The notes: a model not told the origin generated them from the letters alone. A DNA stretch of 64,000 nucleotides from VRUE01 sp963764365 (GCA_963764365.1 CAVXSI010000015.1:248001-312000); one strand, 5' to 3'. Counted from the stretch's first letter, positions 25,220 through 33,252 are shown. Program-made: numbers and translations.

Positions 25220-25244
25220 CCACACTAGCCCACTTCCCCCCACT
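25220..25244 (-). promoter_or_regulatory. MraZ operator: three GTGG boxes spaced 10 bp
   Basis: Read on the minus strand, AGTGG, AGTGG and TGTGG occur with exact 10-bp periodicity (plus positions 25240-25244, 25230-25234, 25220-25224). Such tandem boxes are the known target of MraZ, so mraZ is expected to regulate its own operon. A GC-rich imperfect hairpin lies between the operator and mraZ (about 25159-25200). Confidence 0.75.
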
Positions 25245-25290
25245 TTGCAACACAAACGCCGAAATTGGTCCCACCGCAATTTCGCTTGCA

Positions 25291-25345
25291 GGCAGTCGAC
25301 CTCAGCTCCGCTGTTCGTTTGCGTCGCCAGGCACGGCTAGGGAAC
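25291..25345. terminator. Hairpin downstream of tadC, related to repeat R3
   Basis: The inverted pair cgctgttc / gaacagcg (about 25300-25345) can form a stem just past the tadC stop. The left side resembles repeat R3 (gctccgctgttcgtttgcgtcgcca). It separates the tad genes from the mraZ promoter region and may end tad transcription. Confidence 0.45.
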
Positions 25346-25361
25346 AGCGGGAGGGTCGGGC

Positions 25362-26150
25362 TCAGAAGCCGCTGAGCAGGACGTCGGCGTTGGCGATCAG
25401 GCCGGCGGCGATCAGCAGCAGGACCGAGGGGACGAGGATCAGCGCGACGACGAGCTGGATCTTCGGCGCGGCGCGGGCGGCGCGCTCCTCGATCGCCCGG
25501 CGCCGGTCGCGGCGCAGGGCGGCCGACTGGCGGCGCAGCTGGTCGGCGAGCGGCGAGCCGAGCCGCCGCGAGCGCTCGATCGAGGCGCAGAGGGTCGCGA
25601 CCTCGCCGCCCGGCACGCGCTCGCGCAGTCCCCGCAGCGCCTCCGGCAGCGGCCGGCCGCAGGACAGCTCGGCGACTGTCATCTGCAGCTCCTCGGCCAG
25701 CGGGCCGTCGCCGCCGCGGGCGATCTCGGCGAAGCCGGCGGCAGGGCTGCGGCCGGAGGCGGAGGCGACGGCGAGCAGGTCGAGCGCGTCCGGCAGCGCG
25801 GCGATCAGGCGCCGGCGGCGGCGACGCGCCTCGCGCTCCAGCAGCGCATCGGGAAGCACGAACCCCGCTGCCGGCATCCCGACCGCGACCAGGATCCCGA
25901 TCCGCCCCGGCGCGGCGGGCGCGGCCGGCATCGCCGCGATCCCGCCCGCTGCGGCGCAGGCCAGCTTCGCGAGCAGGACCGCGCCAAGCGAGAGACGCGC
26001 CTCGAGCCCGGCGCGGGAGATCCGCCGCGGCAGCCCCAGCCGCAGCGCCGCCCGTGCCGAGCGCCCACCGGTGAGGACGGCGAACGGGGACGTGCCGCCG
26101 GGCGGGCGGGCCGGCCGCAGCTCGCGCAGCGCGGCGAAGCCGAGCAGCAC
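25362..26150 (-). CDS. tadC: Tad pilus inner-membrane protein TadC (type II secretion F domain)
   Basis: Platform protein for assembly of Flp/Tad pili. It carries the T2SSF pattern: a central cytoplasmic segment with LIAALPDALDLLAVASASGRS and LADQLRRQSAALRRDRRRAIEE, followed by two C-terminal helices. It has 262 residues from a GTG at 26150. It lies in the same reading frame as tadB, separated only by the tadB stop codon, so the start is tentative. Confidence 0.8.
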   Translation of the reverse strand: MLLGFAALRELRPARPPGGTSPFAVLTGGRSARAALRLGLPRRISRAGLEARLSLGAVLLAKLACAAAGGIAAMPAAPAAPGRIGILVAVGMPAAGFVLPDALLEREARRRRRRLIAALPDALDLLAVASASGRSPAAGFAEIARGGDGPLAEELQMTVAELSCGRPLPEALRGLRERVPGGEVATLCASIERSRRLGSPLADQLRRQSAALRRDRRRAIEERAARAAPKIQLVVALILVPSVLLLIAAGLIANADVLLSGF

Positions 26151-26183
26151 CGCGACCGCGGCCAGCAGGCCGGCCCCAGCCCA

Positions 26184-27020
26184 CTACTCCACCACCCGGG
26201 AGAGGCGGCGGATCGCGACGAAGCCGGCGAGTTGGAGCGCCGCGGCGAGCGCGACGAGCACGGCCGAGGCCGGCGCCCCGATCACCTTGGCGACGAACCC
26301 CGGCTGAATCAGCTCGGCGAACAGGGCGCCGCCGCTCGGCATCGCGACGACGAGCAGGCCGGTGAAGCGGGCCTGGGCGGTCGCCGAGCGGGCGTCGTCG
26401 GCGACCCGGTCGCGCTCGGCGGCGCCCTCGGCGAAGCGGCGCAGCAGGCCGGCGAGGTCGCCGCCGGCCAGCCGCTGGCTGAGCAGCGCCGCGGCGAAAG
26501 CGTCGATCCGCGGCGAGCGCATCCGCCGCCGCCAGCCGTCGATCGCGGCGCCGGTCGCGGCGCCGAGGTCGAGCTCGGCCCCGAGCCGCGCCAGCTCGAC
26601 GGCGGCGGGGCCGTCGAGCGAGGTCGCCGCCGCCGGCAGCGAGGCGCGCAGCGAGCGCCCGGCGGAGAGCGAGTCGGCGACCGCGGCGGCGACTTCGGGC
26701 AGCGCCCGCTCGACGGCCCGCCGGTAGCGACGGCGACGGCTGCCGACCGCCCAGGCGGCGAGGCCCGGGCCGGCGATTCCCAGCGGCACCGCGACCGACG
26801 GCCCGGCGAGGAACCAGCCACCGAGCAGAGCCGCGCCGGCTCCGAGCGCGGCGAGCCGGCGGCGCTCCAGGCTCGAGGGCGCGTAGCCCTCGCGGCCGGC
26901 CCGGCGCAGCGGCTCCAGCGCCAGCCGCACCCAGGCCCCGGCCGCCGGGCTCGCCAGCACCGCCTCGCGGGCAGCCAGGGCGGCGAGCCCGCCGGCCAGC
27001 GCTCCGGCCAGGATCAGCAC
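26184..27020 (-). CDS. tadB: Tad pilus inner-membrane protein TadB (type II secretion F domain)
   Basis: Partner of TadC in the pilus assembly platform. It has two N-terminal hydrophobic stretches, the F-domain core (ALPEVAAAVADSLSAGRSLRAS, RLAGGDLAGLLRRFAEGAAERD) and two C-terminal helices. The start codon is GTG at 27020. Order tadA-tadB-tadC on the minus strand and small gaps (19 and 33 bp) mark an operon. No prepilin or prepilin peptidase gene is in the window. Confidence 0.82.
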   Translation of the reverse strand: MLILAGALAGGLAALAAREAVLASPAAGAWVRLALEPLRRAGREGYAPSSLERRRLAALGAGAALLGGWFLAGPSVAVPLGIAGPGLAAWAVGSRRRRYRRAVERALPEVAAAVADSLSAGRSLRASLPAAATSLDGPAAVELARLGAELDLGAATGAAIDGWRRRMRSPRIDAFAAALLSQRLAGGDLAGLLRRFAEGAAERDRVADDARSATAQARFTGLLVVAMPSGGALFAELIQPGFVAKVIGAPASAVLVALAAALQLAGFVAIRRLSRVVE

Positions 27021-27039
27021 GAGTGGTCCACCGGGTGGA

Positions 27040-28131
27040 TCACTGAACCTCGACGATCTCGACGACCCGGCGCGAGCCGTCGGCGCGGCGCTCGAGCTGG
27101 ACGACCAGGTCGATCCCCCGCCGCACCTGGACGGCGATCGCCTCGTGCGGCAGCCCCAGGCCCGCCATCAGCGCCAGCGTCTCCAGCCGGCCGAGCGCGT
27201 CGGCAGGCGAGTTGGCATGCACGGTCGAGAGGGCGCCGTCGTGGCCGGTATTCAGCGCGGTCAGCAGGTCGAGCGCCTCGGCCCCGCGCACCTCGCCGAT
27301 CACGATCCGGTCCGGCCGCATCCGCAGCGCGTTGCGCAGCAGATCGCGGATCGTCACCTCCCCCCTTCCCTCGACGCTGGCCGGGCGGCTCTCGAGGCGG
27401 ACGACGTGGCGCCGGCGCAGCCGCAGCTCGGCCGCGTCCTCGATCGTCACCACCCGCTCCTCCTCGCCGATGAAGCCGGAGAGGGCGTTGAGCAGGGTCG
27501 TCTTGCCGGAGCCGGTGCCGCCGCTGACGAGGACGCTGCGCCGCCCGGCGACCGCCCGGCGGAGCCGGTCGAGCTCGGCCTCGTCGAGGGTGCCGAGCTC
27601 GACCAGCTCGGCCGGCCCGGGCCGGTGGGCGCCGAAGCGGCGGATCGAGAGCGCCGGCCCGTCGATCGCCAGCGGCGGGATCACCGCGTTGACCCGCGAG
27701 CCGTCTGCCAGCCGCGCGTCGACCATCGGGCTGAGCTCGTCGATCCGCCGCCCCAGCGGGGCGAGGATCCGCTCGATCGCGTTGCGCAGCTCCTCCTCGC
27801 CGGCGAAGGCGACCGCGGTCGGCTCGATCCGACCGGCCCGCTCTACATATATGCGCTCAGGACCGTTGACCATCACCTCCTCGACGGCCGGGTCGGCGAG
27901 CAGATCCTCGAGCGGGCCGAGGCCGACGGTGTCGCGGACGATCCGGGCGGCGAGGGCGGCGCGGTCGTCGCCACCGAGCAGCGCCGCCTCGACGTCGACC
28001 AACTGCCGCACCTCGTCGTCGAATCCCACCGCCGGCGCTCCCCCCGCGGTGGCGCCGGCCCGGCGGCGCTCGATCAATTTCTCGCGCAGCGAGGCCGCCA
28101 GTTCCTCCAGATGCCGCTGCCGCGCCTCCAT
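27040..28131 (-). CDS. tadA: Tad/CpaF-family secretion ATPase
   Basis: Hexameric ATPase powering Flp/Tad pilus assembly. It shows the CpaF pattern: EVMVNGPERIYVERAGRIEP (about 84-103), Walker A VSGGTGSGKTTLLNALSG (about 196-213), the Asp box/Walker B region LRMRPDRIVIGEVRGAEALD and the His box LSTVHANSP. At 363 residues it lacks a long N-terminal extension. It overlaps nothing and follows cpaB by one base. Confidence 0.92.
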   Translation of the reverse strand: MEARQRHLEELAASLREKLIERRRAGATAGGAPAVGFDDEVRQLVDVEAALLGGDDRAALAARIVRDTVGLGPLEDLLADPAVEEVMVNGPERIYVERAGRIEPTAVAFAGEEELRNAIERILAPLGRRIDELSPMVDARLADGSRVNAVIPPLAIDGPALSIRRFGAHRPGPAELVELGTLDEAELDRLRRAVAGRRSVLVSGGTGSGKTTLLNALSGFIGEEERVVTIEDAAELRLRRRHVVRLESRPASVEGRGEVTIRDLLRNALRMRPDRIVIGEVRGAEALDLLTALNTGHDGALSTVHANSPADALGRLETLALMAGLGLPHEAIAVQVRRGIDLVVQLERRADGSRRVVEIVEVQ

Positions 28132-28132
28132 C

Positions 28133-28789
28133 TCAGTCCCGGGGCAGCAGGGTGATCTTGCGGGCGAAGCTCTCGGCGGCGATCAGCCGCAGCGCCTGCG
28201 GCCTGGTCAGCGCCAGCGTCGCCTCCGCCGCCGCCCCGGCTTCGGAGCCTTCCGGCCCCGGCTGCAGGCCGAGCAGCGGCGCCGAGGCGGCGGCGACGTA
28301 GGTGCGGCCCGGACCCGGGCCGCTCGGTTCGCCGGTGACCACCACGTCGACCTTCTCGCGGGCCGGCAGCGCCCCGGTCGCGAGCAGGGCGCCGGCGCCG
28401 CTGACCGCGATTTCGACCGGGCGTCGCCCGCCGCCGAGGCCGGGGGCGCGGGCATGCCGGCGGCGCGACGTCGCCAGCTGCGCCGCCAGCAGGTAGGAGC
28501 CCGGCGGCAGCGCCGCCCGCGGCACCAACCCGAGCGCATCCGCCGGCGAGGCGAGCGCGCCGGGCGGGACGAACCGCGCCGGCACCCGCCGCAGCGCCAG
28601 CGCCGATTCGACCTGGCGCGGCCCGATCCGTTTGCCGGCCGGCAGCGAGTCCGCGAGCACGACGACCGGCCGCAGCGGCCCGTAGCCGCGGGCGACGCGA
28701 GATCCGTAGCCGTCGGCGATCGCCGCCGCCGCGCCGGCGGCGAGCAGGGCGGCAAGCAGGAAGGCGAGTGCGCGCCCGCGGCGGCTCAT
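28133..28789 (-). CDS. cpaB: CpaB-like pilus assembly protein (SAF domain)
   Basis: Exported protein with an N-terminal helix (about 7-27) and a SAF-like domain (VVVLADSLPAGKRIGPRQVE), as in CpaB/RcpC, which works periplasmically or extracellularly with the Tad system. It has 218 residues from ATG 28789; the longer open frame to 28879 overlaps the histidine kinase. Placement directly upstream of tadA supports the call; sequence similarity is moderate. Confidence 0.72.
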   Translation of the reverse strand: MSRRGRALAFLLAALLAAGAAAAIADGYGSRVARGYGPLRPVVVLADSLPAGKRIGPRQVESALALRRVPARFVPPGALASPADALGLVPRAALPPGSYLLAAQLATSRRRHARAPGLGGGRRPVEIAVSGAGALLATGALPAREKVDVVVTGEPSGPGPGRTYVAAASAPLLGLQPGPEGSEAGAAAEATLALTRPQALRLIAAESFARKITLLPRD

Positions 28790-28815
28790 CGAGTCCCCTT
28801 CCCCCGCGCCCTGGC

Positions 28816-28850
28816 CGTCGATGGCGAGGAAGAGGAACAGCGGAAGCTCA
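28816..28850 (-). repeat. Post-stop repeat R3, copy 2
   Basis: Begins at the TGA stop of the histidine kinase gene on the minus strand (TGAGCTTCCGCTGTTCCTC...) and matches the copy after murC in about 28 of 33 bases. It lies in the gap to cpaB. Confidence 0.5.
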
Positions 28851-29582
28851 TGCGACGAGCGATTGCGGGGTCGCGTCACGGATCAGCGGCAGCTCGAGCA
28901 CCGCCAGCGAGCCGCTGGCCGAGCGCTGCAGCGCGAAGCGGCCGCGGTGAGCCGCCGCCACCCGCCGCACCACCGCCAGCCCGTGGCCGTGGCGGCGGCG
29001 GCCGGAGATCCGGGCGATCGTCTCTGCCGGGGTGCCGCGCCGCGACGGCGGCCGCGAGGCGGTGCCGGAGTCGGCGATGACGATCCGCAGCCGCCCGCCG
29101 CCGCGCCGCGCCTCGACCGTGACCGCCGGGCCGCCGTGCTCGATCGCGTTGACGATCAGGTTGTCGACCGCCTGGGCGAGCGCGGCGGCGTCGCCGGCGA
29201 CCAGCGCCTCGCCCGCCCACCAGCCGAGCCGCAGCGAGCCGCCGCCGAGCTGCGCCCGTCCCCGCCAGCGGGCGACCGCCGCCTCGACCAGTGGCCGCAC
29301 CGACACCTCCTCGCGCGGCGCGCCGAGCGCGCCGCCGCCGTTGACCTCGCGCTCGAGCCGCTCCAGCGCAACCGTCGCCAGCCGCACCGAGCTTTCGACC
29401 ACCGCCGGCGGCGGCGCCCCGCCGCCGGCGGCCAGGGCCAGCGCCTGCAGCGGCCGGCGCAGCTCGTGCAGCGCCTCGTTCATCGCGCTGCGGCGGCGCG
29501 CCCGCAGCCCCTGCACCCCGACCGCCGCGGCGAACGAGGCGGCGAGCGGCCAGCCGGCGACGATCTCGGCCAGCGCGATCAT
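28848..29582 (-). CDS. Small membrane histidine kinase, upstream of the tad genes
   Basis: Two-component kinase of 244 residues with a single N-terminal hydrophobic segment and no sensor domain. The H-box is MNEALHELRRPLQALAL (His about residue 39), N-box DNLIVNAIEHG, G1 IADSG and G2 GHGLAVVRRVAAAHRG. It overlaps the response-regulator stop by 4 bp (ATGA), so the two were one operon. Its partner is currently split by the integrative element, leaving the kinase probably without its regulator. Position suggests it controls the Tad pilus genes. Confidence 0.85.
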   Translation of the reverse strand: MIALAEIVAGWPLAASFAAAVGVQGLRARRRSAMNEALHELRRPLQALALAAGGGAPPPAVVESSVRLATVALERLEREVNGGGALGAPREEVSVRPLVEAAVARWRGRAQLGGGSLRLGWWAGEALVAGDAAALAQAVDNLIVNAIEHGGPAVTVEARRGGGRLRIVIADSGTASRPPSRRGTPAETIARISGRRRHGHGLAVVRRVAAAHRGRFALQRSASGSLAVLELPLIRDATPQSLVA

Positions 29583-29947
29583 CCGTCAAGGAGGCGGTAG
29601 CCGACGCCCCAGCAGTTGATCACGAAGCGGCCGTCGTCGGGGTCGAGTTTGCGCCGCAGCCGGCTCGCGTGCGAGTCCAAGGTGCGGGTCTTGGCCGGCG
29701 TCCGGTAGCCCCAGACCTGGCCCAGCAGCTCGCGCTTGGTGAAGACCCGGTGCGGGTCGGCGGCGAGCACGCGCAGCAGCGAGAACTCTTTCGCCGAGAG
29801 CTCGATCGGCCGCTGCCCGAGCCAGGTCCGCCGCCGCGCCGGGTCGACGACCAGCTCCCCGACCCGCAGCGGCCCGTCGCGCCGCTCGTCGCGGCGCCGC
29901 AGAACCGCCCCGATCCGCGCCCGCAGCTCCGGGTAGTGGAACGGCTT
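29579..29947 (-). pseudogene. Response regulator, 3' half (winged-helix DNA-binding domain)
   Basis: Encodes the end of an OmpR/PhoB-type regulator from KPFHYPELRARIGAVLRRRD onward. It includes the linker and the whole winged-helix domain (ELSAKEFSLLRVLAADPHRV, RTLDSHASRLRRKLD, GVGYRLLDG). Upstream of base 29947 the sequence belongs to the integrative element. The frame stays open into the element as far as 30151, with an ATG at 30064, so a receiver-less DNA-binding protein could still be made. The missing 5' half is at 39281-39625. Confidence 0.93.
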
Positions 29948-29965
29948 GACGACGTATTCTTTGTC
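29926..29965. other. attL, left junction of the integrative element
   Basis: The 10-base core acggcttgac (29941-29950) is identical to that at 39274-39283. To the left lies response-regulator coding sequence, to the right element sequence gacgtattctttgtc. Joining this right arm to the left arm of attR rebuilds a nearly symmetrical attP. The likely crossover dinucleotide is TT at 29946-29947. Confidence 0.88.
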
Positions 29966-30010
29966 GCTGTTCCCGGCTTTCGCGGCCGCCGGGGCGGGCA
30001 AATAGAGGCA

Positions 30011-30043
30011 GTCCCGGCGGGCGCTGGGAGCTGCCGCCGGGAC
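30011..30043. terminator. Strong hairpin at the left end, probable integrase terminator in the circular form
   Basis: Perfect 10-bp stem gtcccggcgg / ccgccgggac with a 13-base loop. In the excised circle this hairpin lies 5 bases behind the stop codon (30003-30005) that the integrase frame would then use, so it fits an integrase terminator that integration separates from its gene. Confidence 0.55.
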
Positions 30044-30188
30044 CGCGCAGGACGATTTAACCATCTTTCGCCCCGCTCCCCGCCCCGGCCGCCGGGCGCT
30101 CGGATGCCGCCGTCTGTGGTCGAGCCGGGACGCCCCAACTACTTTGAGCACCTAGAGCGTTTCCTAACCATGCGAGAGGAGTACCCGA

Positions 30189-30377
30189 ATGGATAAGACA
30201 GACTGCCGCGAGCGCGGCTGGAATGACCATCCGATCCGCGACCGGATGCTGGAGCTACAGGCCGCCGGGGAGGATGTCGGCGGCATGCCCGTTGAAGCCC
30301 TCGCGGCGGCGCTCGGCATTGACCCGGCCCGCGCGCTCTACCATCGCCAAGTTTTGGAGGCGCGTGGGATGATCTGA
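30189..30377 (+). CDS. Small winged-helix-like protein
   Basis: A 62-residue protein: a short polar start followed by a helix-turn-helix-like stretch, MPVEALAAALGIDPARALYHRQVLEARGMI, similar to the recognition part of ArsR/MarR-type proteins. A good ribosome site (gaggag) lies 8 bases ahead of the ATG. It is the first gene inside attL and could control excision or transcription near the left end. No family is assigned. Confidence 0.6.
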   Translation: MDKTDCRERGWNDHPIRDRMLELQAAGEDVGGMPVEALAAALGIDPARALYHRQVLEARGMI

Positions 30378-30416
30378 CTGCTGGCAAATGGCCGCCGTTT
30401 ATGGTACGAATGAGAT

Positions 30417-30683
30417 ATGCTCACGAAACGTAACGGGGTTGCAGTGCAATTCGGGCGAAAGCTGGCGGCCGCCAGACGCCGAGCCGGGGAATCACAGGAA
30501 GCCATCGCCATCGGCGCTGGCCTACACCGAACCGAGATTGGGTTACTGGAGCGCGGCGAACGCGTTCCCCGGATCGACACGCTGCTAAAGCTCGCCGGGG
30601 CGCTCGGCGTGAAGCCGGGCGAACTGCTCGATGACCTACCGGGCTGGAATCCGGGCGAACTGTCGCTGGGCGGATTCGACTAG
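30417..30683 (+). CDS. Xre-family (HTH_3) transcriptional regulator
   Basis: An 88-residue single-domain repressor-like protein. The Cro/CI-type helix-turn-helix is seen in FGRKLAAARRRAGESQEAIA and AGLHRTEIGLLERGERVPRI, followed by LLKLAGALGVKPGELLDDL. It ends exactly where the convergent M41-like gene ends (no gap). It may be the element's immunity or lysogeny-type regulator; the partner gene is a putative zinc protease, as in some regulator-protease pairs. Confidence 0.85.
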   Translation: MLTKRNGVAVQFGRKLAAARRRAGESQEAIAIGAGLHRTEIGLLERGERVPRIDTLLKLAGALGVKPGELLDDLPGWNPGELSLGGFD

Positions 30684-31202
30684 CTACTGGCGTCCGTCGC
30701 CGCGCTCGGGAGTACCCGCCTCCAGCGCCCGCCGGAAATCCTGCGCCGGGAGTAGGTGCGTTTTACCGCCGCCGGGCGGGGCGGCCAAGAGGGCGCGAGC
30801 GACCGCCTGTATCTGCGGCCAATTCTGCGCGACGAAATCGACGGCCGCGCCCCACAGAGAGACAATCTCGGCGTCGCCGCAATCGGGAGTGTCGCTATCT
30901 GCGTAGTACCGGATTTCGTCGGCGTCGGTTGCATCCTCTAGTGACTCGCCGTCAAGCTGCATATCGGCCGCCGGGCCTGCCAGCATCGAAATCCCGATGT
31001 CGCGCGGGTCGGCGTCGGGGATGACGGCCGAATGCACACGCCCATCGAAGCCATCGCGCCCGGGAGCGTCAGGCGAGCCTTCCAGTGCAAGGTAGATCGG
31101 CTGCGCCGTACCTAGCCGCTCATGCGCGACGGCGTGCGCCGCCTCATGATGCGCGACCTTGGACTGGTAGTCAGTCCACAGCGCCGGGTCAATAGTTGTC
31201 AT
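30684..31202 (-). CDS. M41-like (FtsH-peptidase-type) zinc metalloprotease domain protein, copy 1
   Basis: The protein has the zinc-binding motif HEAAH in KVAHHEAAHAVAHERLG (about 18-34) and then MLAGPAADMQLDGES, which matches the AGxAAE block of the M41 peptidase domain. No AAA domain is present. The N-terminus at ATG 31202 is chosen because agaaagggg lies 5 bases upstream. It has 172 residues. A second relative is at 32506. Substrate unknown; it could degrade the Xre regulator beside it. Confidence 0.7.
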   Translation of the reverse strand: MTTIDPALWTDYQSKVAHHEAAHAVAHERLGTAQPIYLALEGSPDAPGRDGFDGRVHSAVIPDADPRDIGISMLAGPAADMQLDGESLEDATDADEIRYYADSDTPDCGDAEIVSLWGAAVDFVAQNWPQIQAVARALLAAPPGGGKTHLLPAQDFRRALEAGTPERGDGRQ

Positions 31203-31291
31203 CGGTCCCCTTTCTGTAGAAGTCAGGGGAGCGATGTCCTCTCCCCTTACCATGATCGCAACGGCGTCAAGCGCCACCATCGACAAGCACG

Positions 31292-31326
31292 CCCCGGCAC
31301 CGTGAGGCTGCCGGGGTTTTCTTTAT
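31292..31326 (+). terminator. Intrinsic terminator without an obvious upstream plus-strand gene
   Basis: Stem ccccggca / tgccgggg with loop ccgtgagg, then ttttcttt. It is oriented for plus-strand transcription, but the gene to its left runs on the minus strand. A short non-coding RNA starting near 31203 could end here. Confidence 0.55.
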
Positions 31327-31440
31327 CCCACATTCTTAGGTCGCCCTAATGTGGGGTTTTGGGCATGGCGCTGCCGCTTACACACTATTAGCTTTACGTT
31401 AGTGTGTTCCTCAGGAGGTTTCGAGCGGTTCTGGTACACT
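31327..31440. promoter_or_regulatory. Divergent control region with two inverted-repeat operators and a leaderless promoter
   Basis: Two palindromes are visible: cccacatt/aatgtggg (31327-31334 and 31348-31355) and acacacta/tagtgtgt (31380-31387 and 31400-31407). A -10-like TACACT (31435-31440) ends six bases before the ATG at 31447, so that transcript is probably leaderless. The palindromes are suitable sites for the element's two helix-turn-helix proteins. Confidence 0.6.
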
Positions 31441-31446
31441 GACGAC

Positions 31447-31695
31447 ATGTCAAGAACCGCAGATTCACCACAACTTACGCCCGGACGCGTTCGCACACTA
31501 ATGCGGGCGCGCGGGTACTCGCAGGCCGATGTCGCGCGCGCGGCCGCAATCACTGAAGCCGACATGTCGAGAATCTGCGCACGGAACATGCTGCCGACTG
31601 ACGCGCAGGCGGCGCGCATCCTAGAGGTGTTGGTACCGGGCGATGACGCCACCCGGACGCACGGAACCGTACAGGTGACGGTCGATGACGAGTAA
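31447..31695 (+). CDS. Small Xre-like helix-turn-helix protein
   Basis: An 82-residue protein starting MSRTADSPQLTPGRVRTLMR. The helix-turn-helix is in GYSQADVARAAAITEADMSRI. The long upstream frame to 31351 crosses the operator region and is rejected in favour of ATG 31447, directly behind the -10 box. It starts a plus-strand series of overlapping genes running to 33252 and may be the element's early regulator. Confidence 0.72.
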   Translation: MSRTADSPQLTPGRVRTLMRARGYSQADVARAAAITEADMSRICARNMLPTDAQAARILEVLVPGDDATRTHGTVQVTVDDE

Positions 31696-32074
31696 GAAAA
31701 CTTCACAGTCCGCGCTCTCCCAGCGCCTTGACGAATTGCAGGTCGAGCCGCGCGAGTTGGCGACCATCGTGCGGCGGCCACTGGAGGAAGTGGAAAGGTG
31801 GATCGCGGCCGATGATCTTGGCGGCGAAGCTGCGGTGTTGTGTAGGTTTCTTGCCGACGCCGACGATGCCGCGCGCCGCGTTGAGCAACTGCGCAAGACC
31901 TACACCCGCACGCTTGAGGGCGAGGGCGCGGAACATGCCGGAGTCACGCCGCCGTATGGCGGTGGCTATGAGGGCGGCGACGGGAATCCCGTGCCCACAA
32001 TAGGACCGCTCCCGCAGCCGGGACCCCGGCGCGAACTTGAGGACATGCAGGACGGCCGCAGGTACGGGCAATGA
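31685..32074 (+). CDS. Hypothetical element protein with helix-turn-helix-like N-terminus
   Basis: A 129-residue protein overlapping the previous gene by 11 bp. The first 60 residues (RLDELQVEPRELATIVRRPLEEVERWI) look like a degenerate helix-turn-helix; the C-terminal third is glycine/proline-rich (TPPYGGGYEGGDGNPVP). No family is recognised. The overlap (atgacgagtaa) implies translational coupling. Confidence 0.55.
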   Translation: MTSKKTSQSALSQRLDELQVEPRELATIVRRPLEEVERWIAADDLGGEAAVLCRFLADADDAARRVEQLRKTYTRTLEGEGAEHAGVTPPYGGGYEGGDGNPVPTIGPLPQPGPRRELEDMQDGRRYGQ

Positions 32075-32509
32075 AAGACGGCCAGCCGACCGGCGCAGAA
32101 GGCGTAATCCGCGCCGAGGATATTCAGCGCGAGCTTCACGGCGAGGCGGGCGGCTCGATTCCCCGAACGCCGCGTCAGGCTGCGCGCTGGCCCGCGATAA
32201 GTGGCCTGAGGAGGATGCCGCGCCGCCGGGATACACCGCAGGCGTTGCCGTTGTGCGGACGACCGGGAACTCGCGACGCGCCGCCGGGACGATCCGGCGG
32301 AAGCGTGGGAGCGTGTCGATGATGCGAAGGCGACGGCGAAGAAGCGTGAGAACGTGGCAAGCCTGTACAAAGAAATTGCCGCCCGCGCGAAGAAGCTCGT
32401 AGCGAAGGAAGAAAAGCTGGATGCGCCGAGCGAAGCGCAACGCATCCAGGCGGAAATTGACGATGCCCGCCAGGCACTCAACGCCGAGCGGGCGCGTCTG
32501 GGCATATGA
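32071..32509 (+). CDS. Putative coiled-coil element protein, two apparent frameshifts
   Basis: Begins at an ATGA overlap with the previous gene (MKDGQPTGAEGVIRAEDIQR). Plausible protein sequence then continues in a second frame (ALARDKWPEEDAAPPGYTAG) and a third (DDPAEAWERVDDAKATAKKR, then a highly charged helical region with KKLVAKEEKLDAPSEAQRIQ), ending ARLGI at 32509, which overlaps the next ATG. Start and end both couple to neighbours, supporting one gene of about 145 residues broken by two indels. Confidence 0.5.
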
Positions 32510-32991
32510 CACTCGCGGAGCGCCAGAAGGTGACCGCGCGCCATGAGGGTTCACACGCGGTCGCGGACGAGCGGCTTAGCGTCGGGCGCGTGATTCACGT
32601 CCGTATTCTCGGCACGACCACAGAGCCGGACGGCTCCCGCACCGGCGTTTGCCGCACTCGCCCCAACCCGGCCGCGACCGCCGAGGCTAAAGCGATTGCT
32701 GCGCTGGCTGGTCCCGCCGCCGACCCTCGCCACGATCTCGACGCCTCCCGTACTGCGAGCACGGAAGTTGTCCGCCAGTTCGCGGGCGGCGACGTGCCGC
32801 CGGGACTTGACGACGTGGCTTTGCGTCGCTATTGGCTGGCCGCCGTGGAGTTCGTCAGCGAAGAACTGGCGACCATCGAAGCCGTCGCGGCGGCGCTACT
32901 GAACTCGCCAGTAGAGGCGACCGAGGAGTACGGAATTATCAGCCACGAACTTACGGGCGACGCTTTGCGCGCCGTGTTGGAGGCGACTTGA
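32506..32991 (+). CDS. M41-like zinc metalloprotease domain protein, copy 2
   Basis: A 161-residue protein with HEGSH in KVTARHEGSHAVADERLSVG (about 8-27) and ALAGPAADPRHDLDAS, the same layout as the protein at 30684-31202. The second half (YWLAAVEFVSEELATIEAVA) also matches its relative. The two therefore come from duplication or a shared family. It lacks an ATPase domain. Start overlaps the preceding gene (ATGA). Confidence 0.7.
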   Translation: MTLAERQKVTARHEGSHAVADERLSVGRVIHVRILGTTTEPDGSRTGVCRTRPNPAATAEAKAIAALAGPAADPRHDLDASRTASTEVVRQFAGGDVPPGLDDVALRRYWLAAVEFVSEELATIEAVAAALLNSPVEATEEYGIISHELTGDALRAVLEAT

Positions 32992-32992
32992 G

Positions 32993-33252
32993 ATGTCTGC
33001 CGAGTCCGTATTTGTGAATCGTCTCTTCGCGCTATGGCGGATGCCGGGCGGCCATTGGGGATATGACCGCGATCGGTTCCGCGCCCTGCTCGCAGGTGCC
33101 GAGCCGCAGCGCATCGCCCGTGGGCGCGGCTGACTTGGCACGTCTGGCGCTGCTGGCACCTGCTGCGCGAGGCGAAGGCGCGGCTTGACGCAGGCGAGAC
33201 GATAGGCGTGACCTTCGACAGCCCAGGCGTAGCCGGAAGGGCTGCGCCGTGA
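32993..33252 (+). CDS. Small element protein, one apparent frameshift
   Basis: Starts MSAESVFVNRLFALWRMPGG right after the M41-like gene and stops early at 33131-33133. The neighbouring frame carries on with PWARLTWHVWRCWHLLREAK and LDAGETIGVTFDSPGVAGRA, ending at 33250-33252. A single indel near 33118 would give about 86 residues. No family recognised. A hairpin follows. Confidence 0.45.
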
